60,465 nucleotides of DNA. Origin: an uncultured Ruminococcus sp. (lineage in GTDB: Bacteria; Bacillota; Clostridia; Lachnospirales; Lachnospiraceae). Below, in pieces: positions 45,007-53,180 of this stretch. Below the pieces are notes generated by a model. The model was not told the DNA's origin and did no database searches. It saw only the letters and a program-made list of their open reading frames with translations. Location of the stretch: positions 1 to 60,465 of the forward strand of contig CAMMBV010000020.1 in assembly GCA_946494335.1 (NCBI GenBank), written 5' to 3'. The number at the start of each line of letters is the position of its first letter. Position 1 is the stretch's first letter. A program made the translations under genes and the position numbers.

Positions 45007-48000
45007 TTAACGGAACTGCTCTATATAATCATAAAGAATATCTAAAAATTTATTGTAAAAATTCCTGATATCATCTTTTTCTTTCAGCTTTCTGTATTGT
45101 TTTTCCAGTTCCGCCATATCCTTTGGTGTACACTTATCACTAATTTTCTTTGCAATGGCGTCATCCCCTTCCTGCAGGTGATTGATTTTTTCATTTGCCT
45201 GTCTGACAATCTCTGCACGGATATCATCCGCCAGCTCCTTAAAGGATACATAAGCCTGATAAAACAGAAAATTACCAAATAGCATGGCTCTCGAGGCAAG
45301 AATTTCTTCCCTTTCTATATGCCGCTCCACATAGAAGTATGAAATTTTCCCAATACTCTGCTGCAGGATCCCGGTAAACAACGCATTGGAAAAGTCCCGC
45401 ATATACTGTTCATTGCTCTCCACTCCTCCTACAATTGCCTCCAACCGTTTCAGACCCAACTCAGCCCCCTCATACAATTCTATTGTATCCAATAGAATTT
45501 TTGTCATCACCGGTGAATGAATGATATTATCCAACGCTATCTTTTCCGAATTATAATGTTTTACCGGATACGCCTCATATCTTCCCCGTGCTATATCGTT
45601 TTTCAGCTGCTTTATCCGGGTAATCCAGTCATCCAGCTTGACAACCGACAGTTCCCCGTCTTCCAGCAAATATTTTTCCCGTACTACAGGGATTACCAGG
45701 TCACTAAGCTTGGAATCCTCCGTCTCCTTCCTTTCTCCCAGGCAGCAAAGATCCTGCAGCAGTTCCAGCACTACCGAATCTTCCAACACCGGTTTTTTCA
45801 GGAATATTTCTTTTATCGTTTCCTCCTCTTTTTTTTCTTTTATCGTTTCTTCTCCATTTTTTTGTTCAGTAACTACCTTATTTTTCTGTTCAATAACTAT
45901 CTTTATAATCTCAATTTCTTTTCCTTTTTCATATGCTGCTTCAATTTCCCTGCCTTTACTTACCGCTTCCGGATTCAGGCTGTATGGAATGGGCGTGGGC
46001 AGATTTTTCCAGTTAAGTTTCCCTTTTCCGTAAAGGTGTAGCCCCACCTTGGGGGACAGATCGTATCGCTCTTTCATTAATTCCAGTCCATGATATCCAT
46101 ACAGCGGCATCCCTGCATACAACCGAATCATAAAGATCCGATCCCGAATTCCTCCTCCTCTTAACTCCACTTCCGAATGAACCTTTTTAAACGACTCTAC
46201 TGCGGCGGAAATGTCGGAGGATGCTGTGGGATAAGAAAGACTGATATTGTGATAAGTATTTCCCACACTCACTGACGATGAACACCAAAACTGGGGTTCT
46301 GAGGCACGCTGCAGAGGCAGAAACATCTCACGCCCCAGCGCCTGCTCTCGCTCCTGTGGCGCTTTTCCTGGATACTTTTCCACAATGTACTGCTGCATTC
46401 CTTTCTGCAGTTCCGCCTGGTAATGCTGAGAAACAAACCCGTTTACCATACGATTAATCCGATACTCTTCTTCCGAGATCCAGTCGTCTGTATGAGCCAG
46501 GAAATACCGCACCATACTGATCATTGCATCCCCGGGCTTTTCTTCCTGAAGGACATTATCCAAATGAGGTTTGATATCCTCGAACTCCATGATCCGAAGT
46601 GTAAAACCGTCGGACGCGGGATCATTCCCATGACCGCCGTCAAAATACAAGCGGTTCTCCTGAAAAGTTTCTTCCAGACCGTCCAACAGTCTTTCCAATC
46701 TAGAAAAAAACATCTGGTACATTTCTGCGGCCTTTTTCTGCAGTCCCTGGATTACTTTGTCCACATACCGGTACATTTCTGCATCCAGTTTCCTCCGGTA
46801 CCAGATTCCCATTGCATCACGGTATTCATCGTACGCACGGTCTTCCGCTTTTCTGTTAATGATAGTATTTTTGGAACTGGTAAACGCCTGTTTCTTTTCC
46901 TCCACCTGCTCTCCCTGGAACGCAGCCTGGTGCTCCGCTTCCTTTGTTTTTTTCTCCGCTTCCATATGCTGCCCCTGCAAATGCCTCTCCAGATCCATCC
47001 CCGCTCTGCTGAGCAGGCGAATTGCATAATAGGGTCCATATTCTGAATCTAGCGCCAGATCCTCCAACTTATTGTATAATTTACCTATCAGCGCTGTTGC
47101 CTCTGGATCCCTTTTGTAAACCGTAATCGCTGCATCCAGCGCCCTGTAATTTCTCTCCAGTGTTCCTGTCTGCTGTATCAGCCAGTCCTGCATAGGTTTA
47201 TAAATATGCTCCGAGTGGACATGGGAAGCCGTAATACCCTTGGGGATAGAAATTTCCGGACGCGGCACCATTGTATCCATCACCACGTTCTCCTGCAGCA
47301 TCCTTTTCAGCCCCGGAACAGTCAGTTCCATGGTATTTTCTGCAAAACTGACGACGTCCTGATCGGAAGGACACTTTTTCAGATATTGTCCCATCTTGCC
47401 ATATAACTGTGACGCAAGGTAAGTTGCCACCTGCCGCATGGGCAATTCCATGTTTGATGCTCCCAGTACACAATAACGATTATACGCACCCTTTGTTACC
47501 GGCAGAAGATCCATACCCATGTTAATGTTTGCAAGATGACCTTTTGGTGTAATCGCATCGTTTCCTTCCGCTTTCGCCAGATAAGACATCACATAATCAG
47601 CCACCACGTTCATACAGTATTTGAATCCGTCCGCTCTCATGTTGCCATTGGCATCCAGCGCTGAAACCAGATGGCACAGATCCACGGGCGCCTGATCCGT
47701 ATCCACTGAAAAGCCATCATAGTCCTGTACAAACCTTCCTCGGTTTTCTTTCAAATTCATCAGATAATCCAATTCCGTCAAAGCCGCATACCCATTGCGG
47801 TAATTCGCTGTAATTTTAAGATTATCTGAAGAGATTTCCGGTATTGTAGTCAGCACATCCGGAAGAAAAAAATAGCCAAAAACGGTAGCCGCTCCGATCG
47901 CCATATCCTGCAGAACCTTTCTGACAATATAGCAGACATCGATAAAACAGCCGCTTCCCATCCCACCGGAAATTCCCGCCATAATGTGGATTACCAGGTC

Positions 48001-48507
48001 ACTTGCCTGACGCCCCTGAACTGCATTGGATATGTTATTTTTAATTTTGGTATAGACACGCTGGGAAGAATTAATTACCATGTATCTCCCCAACTGCCGG
48101 ATACCGCCTGCCCCATGCAGACTATTCGGTATTTTTATAACTTCAGCTTCCAGCCATTGAAACTGTGGTTTTCTCAACAGATCATTTCGTATATTTTTAT
48201 CTGTAAATTTTGTTTTCACATTAATATCCTGCAGATTTTCAAATTCCTGATCATCGTCCAGATTCGTTCCGGCTACCCATTCCGCATCCGAATCGATCTC
48301 CATAAACCGAATATGCTCATATCTTGGAATTGTATCTGTCGGTTTATCCGGCTGAAGCTGTCGGTACACTTTCTTTTTCAGCGCATCCAAAGCCCTGGCT
48401 CCGGTTCCTCCCACACCAATTACTACCACCGGCGCATCATCCTGCAGAGATTTTTGTACGTTGCTGATAATACCGCCGCCTGTAGATAATAATAATGATT
48501 GATACAT
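45007..48507 (-). CDS. Tubulin-like GTPase protein (prokaryotic tubulin_2 type)
   Basis: The ATG at 48507 (MYQSLLLSTGG) has GGAGG upstream; the product is 1166 aa. The N-terminal domain has APVVVIGVGGTG (26-36) and the tubulin/FtsZ signature-like SGGMGSG (180-186; GGGTGSG in FtsZ) in a typical IMAGISGGMGSGCFIDVCYI context. This places it among large bacterial tubulin-like proteins. The C-terminal 800 residues are mostly helical, with coiled-coil-prone stretches (about 530-580) and a low-complexity segment with repeated EQKN and EETIKE near 860-900. It may polymerise with GTP and serve as scaffold or sensor. It is between the vWA and 636-aa genes. Confidence 0.78.
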   Translation of the reverse strand: MYQSLLLSTGGGIISNVQKSLQDDAPVVVIGVGGTGARALDALKKKVYRQLQPDKPTDTIPRYEHIRFMEIDSDAEWVAGTNLDDDQEFENLQDINVKTKFTDKNIRNDLLRKPQFQWLEAEVIKIPNSLHGAGGIRQLGRYMVINSSQRVYTKIKNNISNAVQGRQASDLVIHIMAGISGGMGSGCFIDVCYIVRKVLQDMAIGAATVFGYFFLPDVLTTIPEISSDNLKITANYRNGYAALTELDYLMNLKENRGRFVQDYDGFSVDTDQAPVDLCHLVSALDANGNMRADGFKYCMNVVADYVMSYLAKAEGNDAITPKGHLANINMGMDLLPVTKGAYNRYCVLGASNMELPMRQVATYLASQLYGKMGQYLKKCPSDQDVVSFAENTMELTVPGLKRMLQENVVMDTMVPRPEISIPKGITASHVHSEHIYKPMQDWLIQQTGTLERNYRALDAAITVYKRDPEATALIGKLYNKLEDLALDSEYGPYYAIRLLSRAGMDLERHLQGQHMEAEKKTKEAEHQAAFQGEQVEEKKQAFTSSKNTIINRKAEDRAYDEYRDAMGIWYRRKLDAEMYRYVDKVIQGLQKKAAEMYQMFFSRLERLLDGLEETFQENRLYFDGGHGNDPASDGFTLRIMEFEDIKPHLDNVLQEEKPGDAMISMVRYFLAHTDDWISEEEYRINRMVNGFVSQHYQAELQKGMQQYIVEKYPGKAPQEREQALGREMFLPLQRASEPQFWCSSSVSVGNTYHNISLSYPTASSDISAAVESFKKVHSEVELRGGGIRDRIFMIRLYAGMPLYGYHGLELMKERYDLSPKVGLHLYGKGKLNWKNLPTPIPYSLNPEAVSKGREIEAAYEKGKEIEIIKIVIEQKNKVVTEQKNGEETIKEKKEEETIKEIFLKKPVLEDSVVLELLQDLCCLGERKETEDSKLSDLVIPVVREKYLLEDGELSVVKLDDWITRIKQLKNDIARGRYEAYPVKHYNSEKIALDNIIHSPVMTKILLDTIELYEGAELGLKRLEAIVGGVESNEQYMRDFSNALFTGILQQSIGKISYFYVERHIEREEILASRAMLFGNFLFYQAYVSFKELADDIRAEIVRQANEKINHLQEGDDAIAKKISDKCTPKDMAELEKQYRKLKEKDDIRNFYNKFLDILYDYIEQFR

Positions 48508-48558
48508 GTTTTTTCCTCCTGTTATCGTTTGCATTTTTAGATTGTTATCTCTTTTGTT

Positions 48559-50610
48559 TTACCATCCTAAATTTTCAGAAATAATCACGCGAATACCGCG
48601 CATCATATGATCATTTTCAGTTGCTGCCGGTGCAAAAAAGCGGATATCATCGCCGTATACAAATTTATATTCTTTTACCTGCTGTCCGCTCTCCGTCTCA
48701 AACTCCTGTTTTGATACAAAATATAACTCCACGGCTCGTTTCCCGTTTACAGACTTTCTTCCTGCCGCATATCTGGCAACAAAATCCCCCTGAATCCCAC
48801 ATTCTACAACCTGCCAGTCTCTCAGATTCCGCTTATATCTTATGCCTGTTTGCGGCCATGGCTGGGAACTGTTCCCGGTTACATTATCAAAGCTGGAAAC
48901 CGTAACTGTCCCTGTAAATACCGCTCCTTTATTTCGCCTGTCTTTTATAAAGAGCACAATCAAAATAATTATTACAATTAGAATGAAAATGCCTGCCAGG
49001 ATTTTCCCATAATTTCTTACACTGAATTCAAAACTAACCTCTGTTGATGCTCCTTGCGGATCAAAGGCCTTCACTACAACTGTCCCTTTATTCGCTCCTT
49101 CTGCATCGACCTGCAGCACGTCATTTTCCAGTGTGACCTTTCCCACATCATAGGAATATGTCCCCAATTCATAATTCAGTTCTTCTCCTTCCGGATCCGT
49201 TATGTACTCTCCTAATTGAATAGTGCCTTCTGCATGGCCAAATGGAAATAGCGCAATACTTTTCTTCACAACAGATTTTTCTGCGTACGGCGGCTCATTT
49301 CCTACATTAATTACCGTTTTTTCACTGGTATGTACTATGTCTCCGCAGGTCAGTTGAATACTTGCTTCATAAACTCCATATTCTGGGAACTTAACCTTTG
49401 TATCAAAGGACGACCCGTCTGTTTCCATTGGATACTTTTCGCTCTCTCCTGTCTCTGTGTTAGTGAGAACCAAGGTCCCTTTATACTCTTTATAAACTTT
49501 TTCATTATCTGTTCTTTTCCCTTTACTCAACAGATATCCGCGTATCTCAGTCTCCTCATCCAGTGTAACTTCCTTCGTTTCACATGCAATCTCAGCGGAA
49601 AGATCTGTATTATAAATCCAATCAAATTTTATTTTCGTTCCCGGTGCATCATCGATTGTCAAAGTCCACACACCTTCATCCGGATTTACAATTTTAATGA
49701 CATCGTAGCTACCTGTAGAAATGCTCGCTGCTTCCAGTTCCGCATCTGAATATGCAATCCCATCCGGCTGCGTAAGCGCTATTTTCTTTGTTTGACTTGT
49801 ACTTTGTATCAGTATATTTACTTCAACAATTCCTTCTGATGGTATTTTAAATTTTTTTTCAATGGGAGATTCTTCTTCTCCGCCAGGAATCACTGCTTCC
49901 CCATAAATCAAACTATAAAACTTAAGAAATGCCTCATCCAAATCCGCGGCGCTCTGAATTTCCTGATAGAATCCCCCCGTTCCATCTGCAATACCTTTAA
50001 CTTCCTGTGTATTCGCAGAATTATTGGTATTTAAACAGATGCCGTGAATAGGAATACCCAGCTTTTTAGCTTCTTGAATTGCCCGATCCTTTTTCTTCAG
50101 GGATTCATAGGTCGCAGTGTCATTTCCAAGATCTGTTTCACCATCGGAAAAAAGAATAATACAGCTTGGTATATCCTCTTCAGCCTCTTGACCTTGAAGT
50201 TCTTCCAGTGCTCTTTGAAGCGCTCCTCCAATATCTGTATCGCCCTGTACACCGGTATTTTCGATTTTTTTCGCAAAATTCTTTTTGTCTGCCATTGAAG
50301 GAACATCCATAAGTCCCGTATCCAGGGGCATTTCAGCCTCATGATTAAATACAATCGCCCCAACCCGATTACCTTCATTTGTCAAAACGCCAAGAAAAAG
50401 TTCCAAAGCCCTGTATCTGTATCCCTGTACATCCGTGCCATCACCTGCGCCTCCCATTAACGATCCGCTTCCATCAATCACCAGCATAACGTTATAATGT
50501 TTTGCTGTCGTCTCTGCCTGCTTCTCAGCGGCTGAGACAGAAACTGCTCCGAAACAGTTAAGCGCCAACAATATTGCAATAACTAAGGATACAAATTTTC
50601 TCCTTTGCAT
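48559..50610 (-). CDS. Membrane-anchored vWA-domain protein
   Basis: The ATG at 50610 (MQRRKFVSLV) has GAGGTGG upstream and gives 683 aa. A signal peptide (to about residue 27, VSVSAAEK) leads to an external vWA domain with an intact MIDAS: DGSGS (46-50) and FSDGETD. Beta-sandwich repeats follow, including a cadherin/Ig-like domain (YITDPEGEELNYELGTYSYD). A membrane helix near 530-555 (ILAGIFILIVIIILIVLFI) precedes a cytoplasmic tail of about 125 residues. Metal-dependent ligand binding outside and signalling inside is the expected role. Confidence 0.82.
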   Translation of the reverse strand: MQRRKFVSLVIAILLALNCFGAVSVSAAEKQAETTAKHYNVMLVIDGSGSLMGGAGDGTDVQGYRYRALELFLGVLTNEGNRVGAIVFNHEAEMPLDTGLMDVPSMADKKNFAKKIENTGVQGDTDIGGALQRALEELQGQEAEEDIPSCIILFSDGETDLGNDTATYESLKKKDRAIQEAKKLGIPIHGICLNTNNSANTQEVKGIADGTGGFYQEIQSAADLDEAFLKFYSLIYGEAVIPGGEEESPIEKKFKIPSEGIVEVNILIQSTSQTKKIALTQPDGIAYSDAELEAASISTGSYDVIKIVNPDEGVWTLTIDDAPGTKIKFDWIYNTDLSAEIACETKEVTLDEETEIRGYLLSKGKRTDNEKVYKEYKGTLVLTNTETGESEKYPMETDGSSFDTKVKFPEYGVYEASIQLTCGDIVHTSEKTVINVGNEPPYAEKSVVKKSIALFPFGHAEGTIQLGEYITDPEGEELNYELGTYSYDVGKVTLENDVLQVDAEGANKGTVVVKAFDPQGASTEVSFEFSVRNYGKILAGIFILIVIIILIVLFIKDRRNKGAVFTGTVTVSSFDNVTGNSSQPWPQTGIRYKRNLRDWQVVECGIQGDFVARYAAGRKSVNGKRAVELYFVSKQEFETESGQQVKEYKFVYGDDIRFFAPAATENDHMMRGIRVIISENLGW

Positions 50611-50660
50611 GTTATCCACCTCATTAACTTTTCTATTTTCTCTTTAGGGTTATCCCGTCT

Positions 50661-52412
50661 TTACACAGAAATTTTAATTCGTCGATTAGAATTCGCCAGT
50701 TTTCTTACGTATTGTTCAGGGCTGATTTGTTCAAGAAAATCAATCACTTTTTGACTTTCAGAATCTTTTTCTGCAAAATCAGATCGAAAATCAACTATTT
50801 CTGCCATTAGTGCGCTGATAATCTGTGACCCATTTATCCGCTTTTGTTCAAATTGTGATGTGATATTTTGTATATTTATCTCATTTTTCTTTTTCTTTGA
50901 AAAATAATTAAGAATCAACCCAAGTCCGGCAATCGTTGCAATTAAGCCCAAAAAAGTGTTTCCAACCATCATAAAAATCCCAAGCAAACCAATCACCGCG
51001 CCTCCATACAGACAAAATTGATCAAAGGACGAAAGCGTACATTGAGAAAGAGCACTCGCTTTTTCTCTGTCAATCAGTGTATGGAATTCTGTTATAATTT
51101 CTTTTTCATTTTTACCGTCTGTCGTTTTTGAGTTAAAAGTATCTACATTAATTTCTATCTCATTTGGAATTTTCATCCGATTTTGTGCAATTACGTCATT
51201 ATAGGCATTACTAATCCATTCCTTAGAAAGGGCAATTGCAAACTTTTGCGTTGAAATACTTGCATGTGAACTTTCCGGTTTCATGGCAGCATCTGTCAAA
51301 AGCTGCGTAAAATCTTTATATGATTCAAATGCTGTTTGTTCGATTTCCATATTTTTTCTGGCACGCTCTTCATCGCCATTAAAATCAATAATGAACTGCT
51401 CGAATTTCTCTTCTCTTCGGAGCGGCAATTCTTCATCATCAAAATCCGTTACAAGACTGTCAAGTATCGAGTCCAATTGCTTTTTCAATGAATCCGTTGG
51501 AACTTCCTGTTCAAATATCGCTGTGAAATAATCAAAAATTTCCGAATGAAGTCTGGCGCCTTCCATAATATCCTGCAGAACAGGCCACGTTTTACTGTAT
51601 TTACAAAGAAATGTATACTCGTCTGATTCCAGCGGTTTCCGTTTTAAGTTTATAGCTTCTGACCACTGCTCTGCCTGTTTCTCGACAAAACCAGGCTTTT
51701 CCATAAGGTGCTCCATCCATTCGTCCATCTGTTTAGCGATTACCCCTTCTGAATCAGCGCCCAAAAGTCCGCTGGCGTAAGCATCCAAAATGATGATACT
51801 CTTTCGATCAAGTTTTTCCTCATCCTGATTTGCAAGATACCTTTGCGTCCACTTTAGTGCTGCAGATTTTCGCTCCGCTCTCCTGCAAACCAAAGCGAAG
51901 AAAAGAGAGGTTTTTTCGTCGTTTCTTTTGATTCCTTCCCTTACTGCTTTTTCCGCAAGTTCCGGCTGGTCATTAATCCATGCAGCAAGTGCCACCAAAC
52001 AAGGAGCGAGCCAATAATTGGGAGTTGAAATCATAATTTCTTCAGTTGCATCGCTTATAGTACTTTTTTTGACAATTCCCAAATCATCCGCCTGCAGAAT
52101 ACCTGTCACGGTTCTGCGAACAATATCGTAATGCCCATACTTTTTTTCCAGTTCCTGTCTGATTTGAACCACTTTAGTATGAGCTTGTCCCAGGCGATTT
52201 TCCTTTATCTGCATTTGAACAAAATCATGAAAATCTTTTGCCAGTACGCTTATCTCATCAAATACAACTTTAACATTGTTATTCACATTGTTTACATTGT
52301 CATTTACGACTCCTACATTTCCATTAAGCGTATCAATATTTTGATAAATTGCTTTCAGGTTTCCTTCTATCGCCCGCAAATCAGCCGGACGGATTGACGT
52401 AACTTCTGCCAT
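50661..52412 (-). CDS. Coiled-coil membrane protein, first gene of the locus
   Basis: The ATG at 52412 (MAEVTSIRPADL) is preceded by AAAAGGAG, while the upstream ATG at 52448 has no ribosome site. The 583-aa protein begins with an Asn-rich heptad region (IYQNIDTLNGNVGVVNDNVN, then VNNNVKVVFDEISVLAKDF), likely a coiled coil. A helical repeat-like domain follows (about 120-400), then two membrane helices near 470-510 (GGAVIGLLGIFMMVG, LGLIATIAGLGLILNYF) and a helical tail. Family not recognised. As promoter-proximal gene it may be a membrane platform. Confidence 0.6.
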   Translation of the reverse strand: MAEVTSIRPADLRAIEGNLKAIYQNIDTLNGNVGVVNDNVNNVNNNVKVVFDEISVLAKDFHDFVQMQIKENRLGQAHTKVVQIRQELEKKYGHYDIVRRTVTGILQADDLGIVKKSTISDATEEIMISTPNYWLAPCLVALAAWINDQPELAEKAVREGIKRNDEKTSLFFALVCRRAERKSAALKWTQRYLANQDEEKLDRKSIIILDAYASGLLGADSEGVIAKQMDEWMEHLMEKPGFVEKQAEQWSEAINLKRKPLESDEYTFLCKYSKTWPVLQDIMEGARLHSEIFDYFTAIFEQEVPTDSLKKQLDSILDSLVTDFDDEELPLRREEKFEQFIIDFNGDEERARKNMEIEQTAFESYKDFTQLLTDAAMKPESSHASISTQKFAIALSKEWISNAYNDVIAQNRMKIPNEIEINVDTFNSKTTDGKNEKEIITEFHTLIDREKASALSQCTLSSFDQFCLYGGAVIGLLGIFMMVGNTFLGLIATIAGLGLILNYFSKKKKNEINIQNITSQFEQKRINGSQIISALMAEIVDFRSDFAEKDSESQKVIDFLEQISPEQYVRKLANSNRRIKISV

Positions 52413-52444
52413 ACCACTTTCCCACTCCTTTTTATCTATTTTCC

Positions 52445-52491
52445 ACATTATCTAATGTGTACATTATATAATGTATAAATGAGTTATGCAA
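52445..52491 (-). promoter_or_regulatory. Promoter and double palindromic operator of the GTPase/tubulin locus
   Basis: Leftward TTGCAT (52491-52486), 17 bases, TATAAT (52468-52463). TACATTATATAATGTA (52460-52475) is a perfect palindrome over the -10, and ACATTATCTAATGT (52445-52458) is a second copy over the start site, with centres 16 bp apart. The repeated ACATTA...TAATGT sites suggest cooperative repression. The adjacent divergent HTH protein (52538-52753) is the obvious candidate. Confidence 0.75.
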
Positions 52492-52512
52492 GCGAAATAT
52501 ATCATATATAAT
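52484..52512 (+). promoter_or_regulatory. Weak promoter of the 71-aa HTH gene
   Basis: TTATGC (52484-52489), 17 bases, TATAAT (52507-52512). It diverges from and overlaps the -35 of the large operon, so the same regulator could act on both. CAGGAGG follows before the ATG at 52538. Confidence 0.5.
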
Positions 52513-52537
52513 CCCCAGATAACAGGAGGTTGATTGA

Positions 52538-52753
52538 ATGATCCGCTTGCGTGTTTTAGACATATTAGACGAACAGAAGCACACGAAATATTGGTTATAC
52601 AAACAAATGGATATGAGTTATCAGAATTTATCTAAACTTTTGAATAATGAAACATCTTCTATACGTTTTGAAAATTTGGAGAAATTGGTCAGAATACTTA
52701 ATTGCCCAATTAGTGATTTATTTGAGATTATTGACGAATCTTCCCAAAGATGA
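52538..52753 (+). CDS. Cro/CI-type HTH regulator
   Basis: A 71-aa single-domain HTH (VLDILDEQKHTKYWLYKQMD, MSYQNLSKLLNNETSSIRFE, ENLEKLVRILNCPISDLFEI), of the same small XRE class as the 70-aa protein at 5450 but clearly different in sequence. AGGAGG lies 8 bases before the ATG. It is divergent from the 22-kb locus and 85 bases from two palindromes suited to a dimeric HTH protein. It also lies upstream of blaI, whose promoter sits in its last codons. Confidence 0.75.
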   Translation: MIRLRVLDILDEQKHTKYWLYKQMDMSYQNLSKLLNNETSSIRFENLEKLVRILNCPISDLFEIIDESSQR

Positions 52754-52777
52754 TACGCTGTATCTTACAAACGTAAG
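52731..52777 (+). promoter_or_regulatory. blaI promoter with BlaI-like box
   Basis: TTGACG (52731-52736), 17 bases, extended -10 TGATACGCT (TACGCT at 52754-52759). CTTACAAACGTAAG (52764-52777) covers the start site; its TTAC-N4-GTAA form matches the box in front of the PBP gene. It is consistent with autorepression by BlaI. Confidence 0.6.
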
Positions 52778-52790
52778 GGGGAACACTGTC

Positions 52791-53177
52791 ATGAAATCCA
52801 TACCGCAAATATCCGATGCTGAGTTCGAGGTAATGAAAATCATCTGGAAATACGAACCCATCAGCACACCGGACATTGCCGAAAAACTTTCCCATGAAAA
52901 CGCATGGAGTCCCAAAACCGTCCATACGCTCCTTTTGCGTCTGGAGAAAAAGGGCGCAGTGGCCCATGAAAAGAAAGGGCGCACATTTATTTACCACGCC
53001 CTTTTTAAAGAAGAAGCTTATACGACCAGACAGACTCATGCTTTTTTGAACAAATTTTATCAGGGAACCTTTCATCATATGGTGTCCAATCTGATGGAAC
53101 AGAACTTTTTTACCTCGGAAGACATCGAAGAGCTGCGGATGATTCTGGATCAAAAGCGGGAAGGGCAAGAGGAATAG
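52791..53177 (+). CDS. blaI: BlaI/MecI-family repressor
   Basis: The ATG at 52791 (MKSIPQISDAEFEVMKIIWK) has AAGGGGGA upstream, giving 128 aa, the usual size. The winged helix (ISTPDIAEKL...WSPKTVHTLLLRLEKKGAV...KGRTFIYHAL) is the BlaI/MecI pattern. N105-F106 (EQNFF) is at the position of the cleavage bond that inactivates BlaI on induction. It is followed 3 bases later by the BlaR1 gene. Likely targets are its own operon and the PBP gene. Confidence 0.88.
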   Translation: MKSIPQISDAEFEVMKIIWKYEPISTPDIAEKLSHENAWSPKTVHTLLLRLEKKGAVAHEKKGRTFIYHALFKEEAYTTRQTHAFLNKFYQGTFHHMVSNLMEQNFFTSEDIEELRMILDQKREGQEE

Positions 53178-53180
53178 CTT

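Noticed and set aside
30513-52412. Type VII or type VI secretion system
   Set aside because: No FtsK/EccC-type ATPase, WXG100 proteins, FHA core, ClpV or tail-like proteins are present despite the AAA ATPase and membrane proteins.
30482-52537. Direct repeats marking the ends of the 22-kb locus
   Set aside because: Comparing the short flanks at about 30490 and 52480 by eye showed only shared AT-richness, not a convincing repeat.
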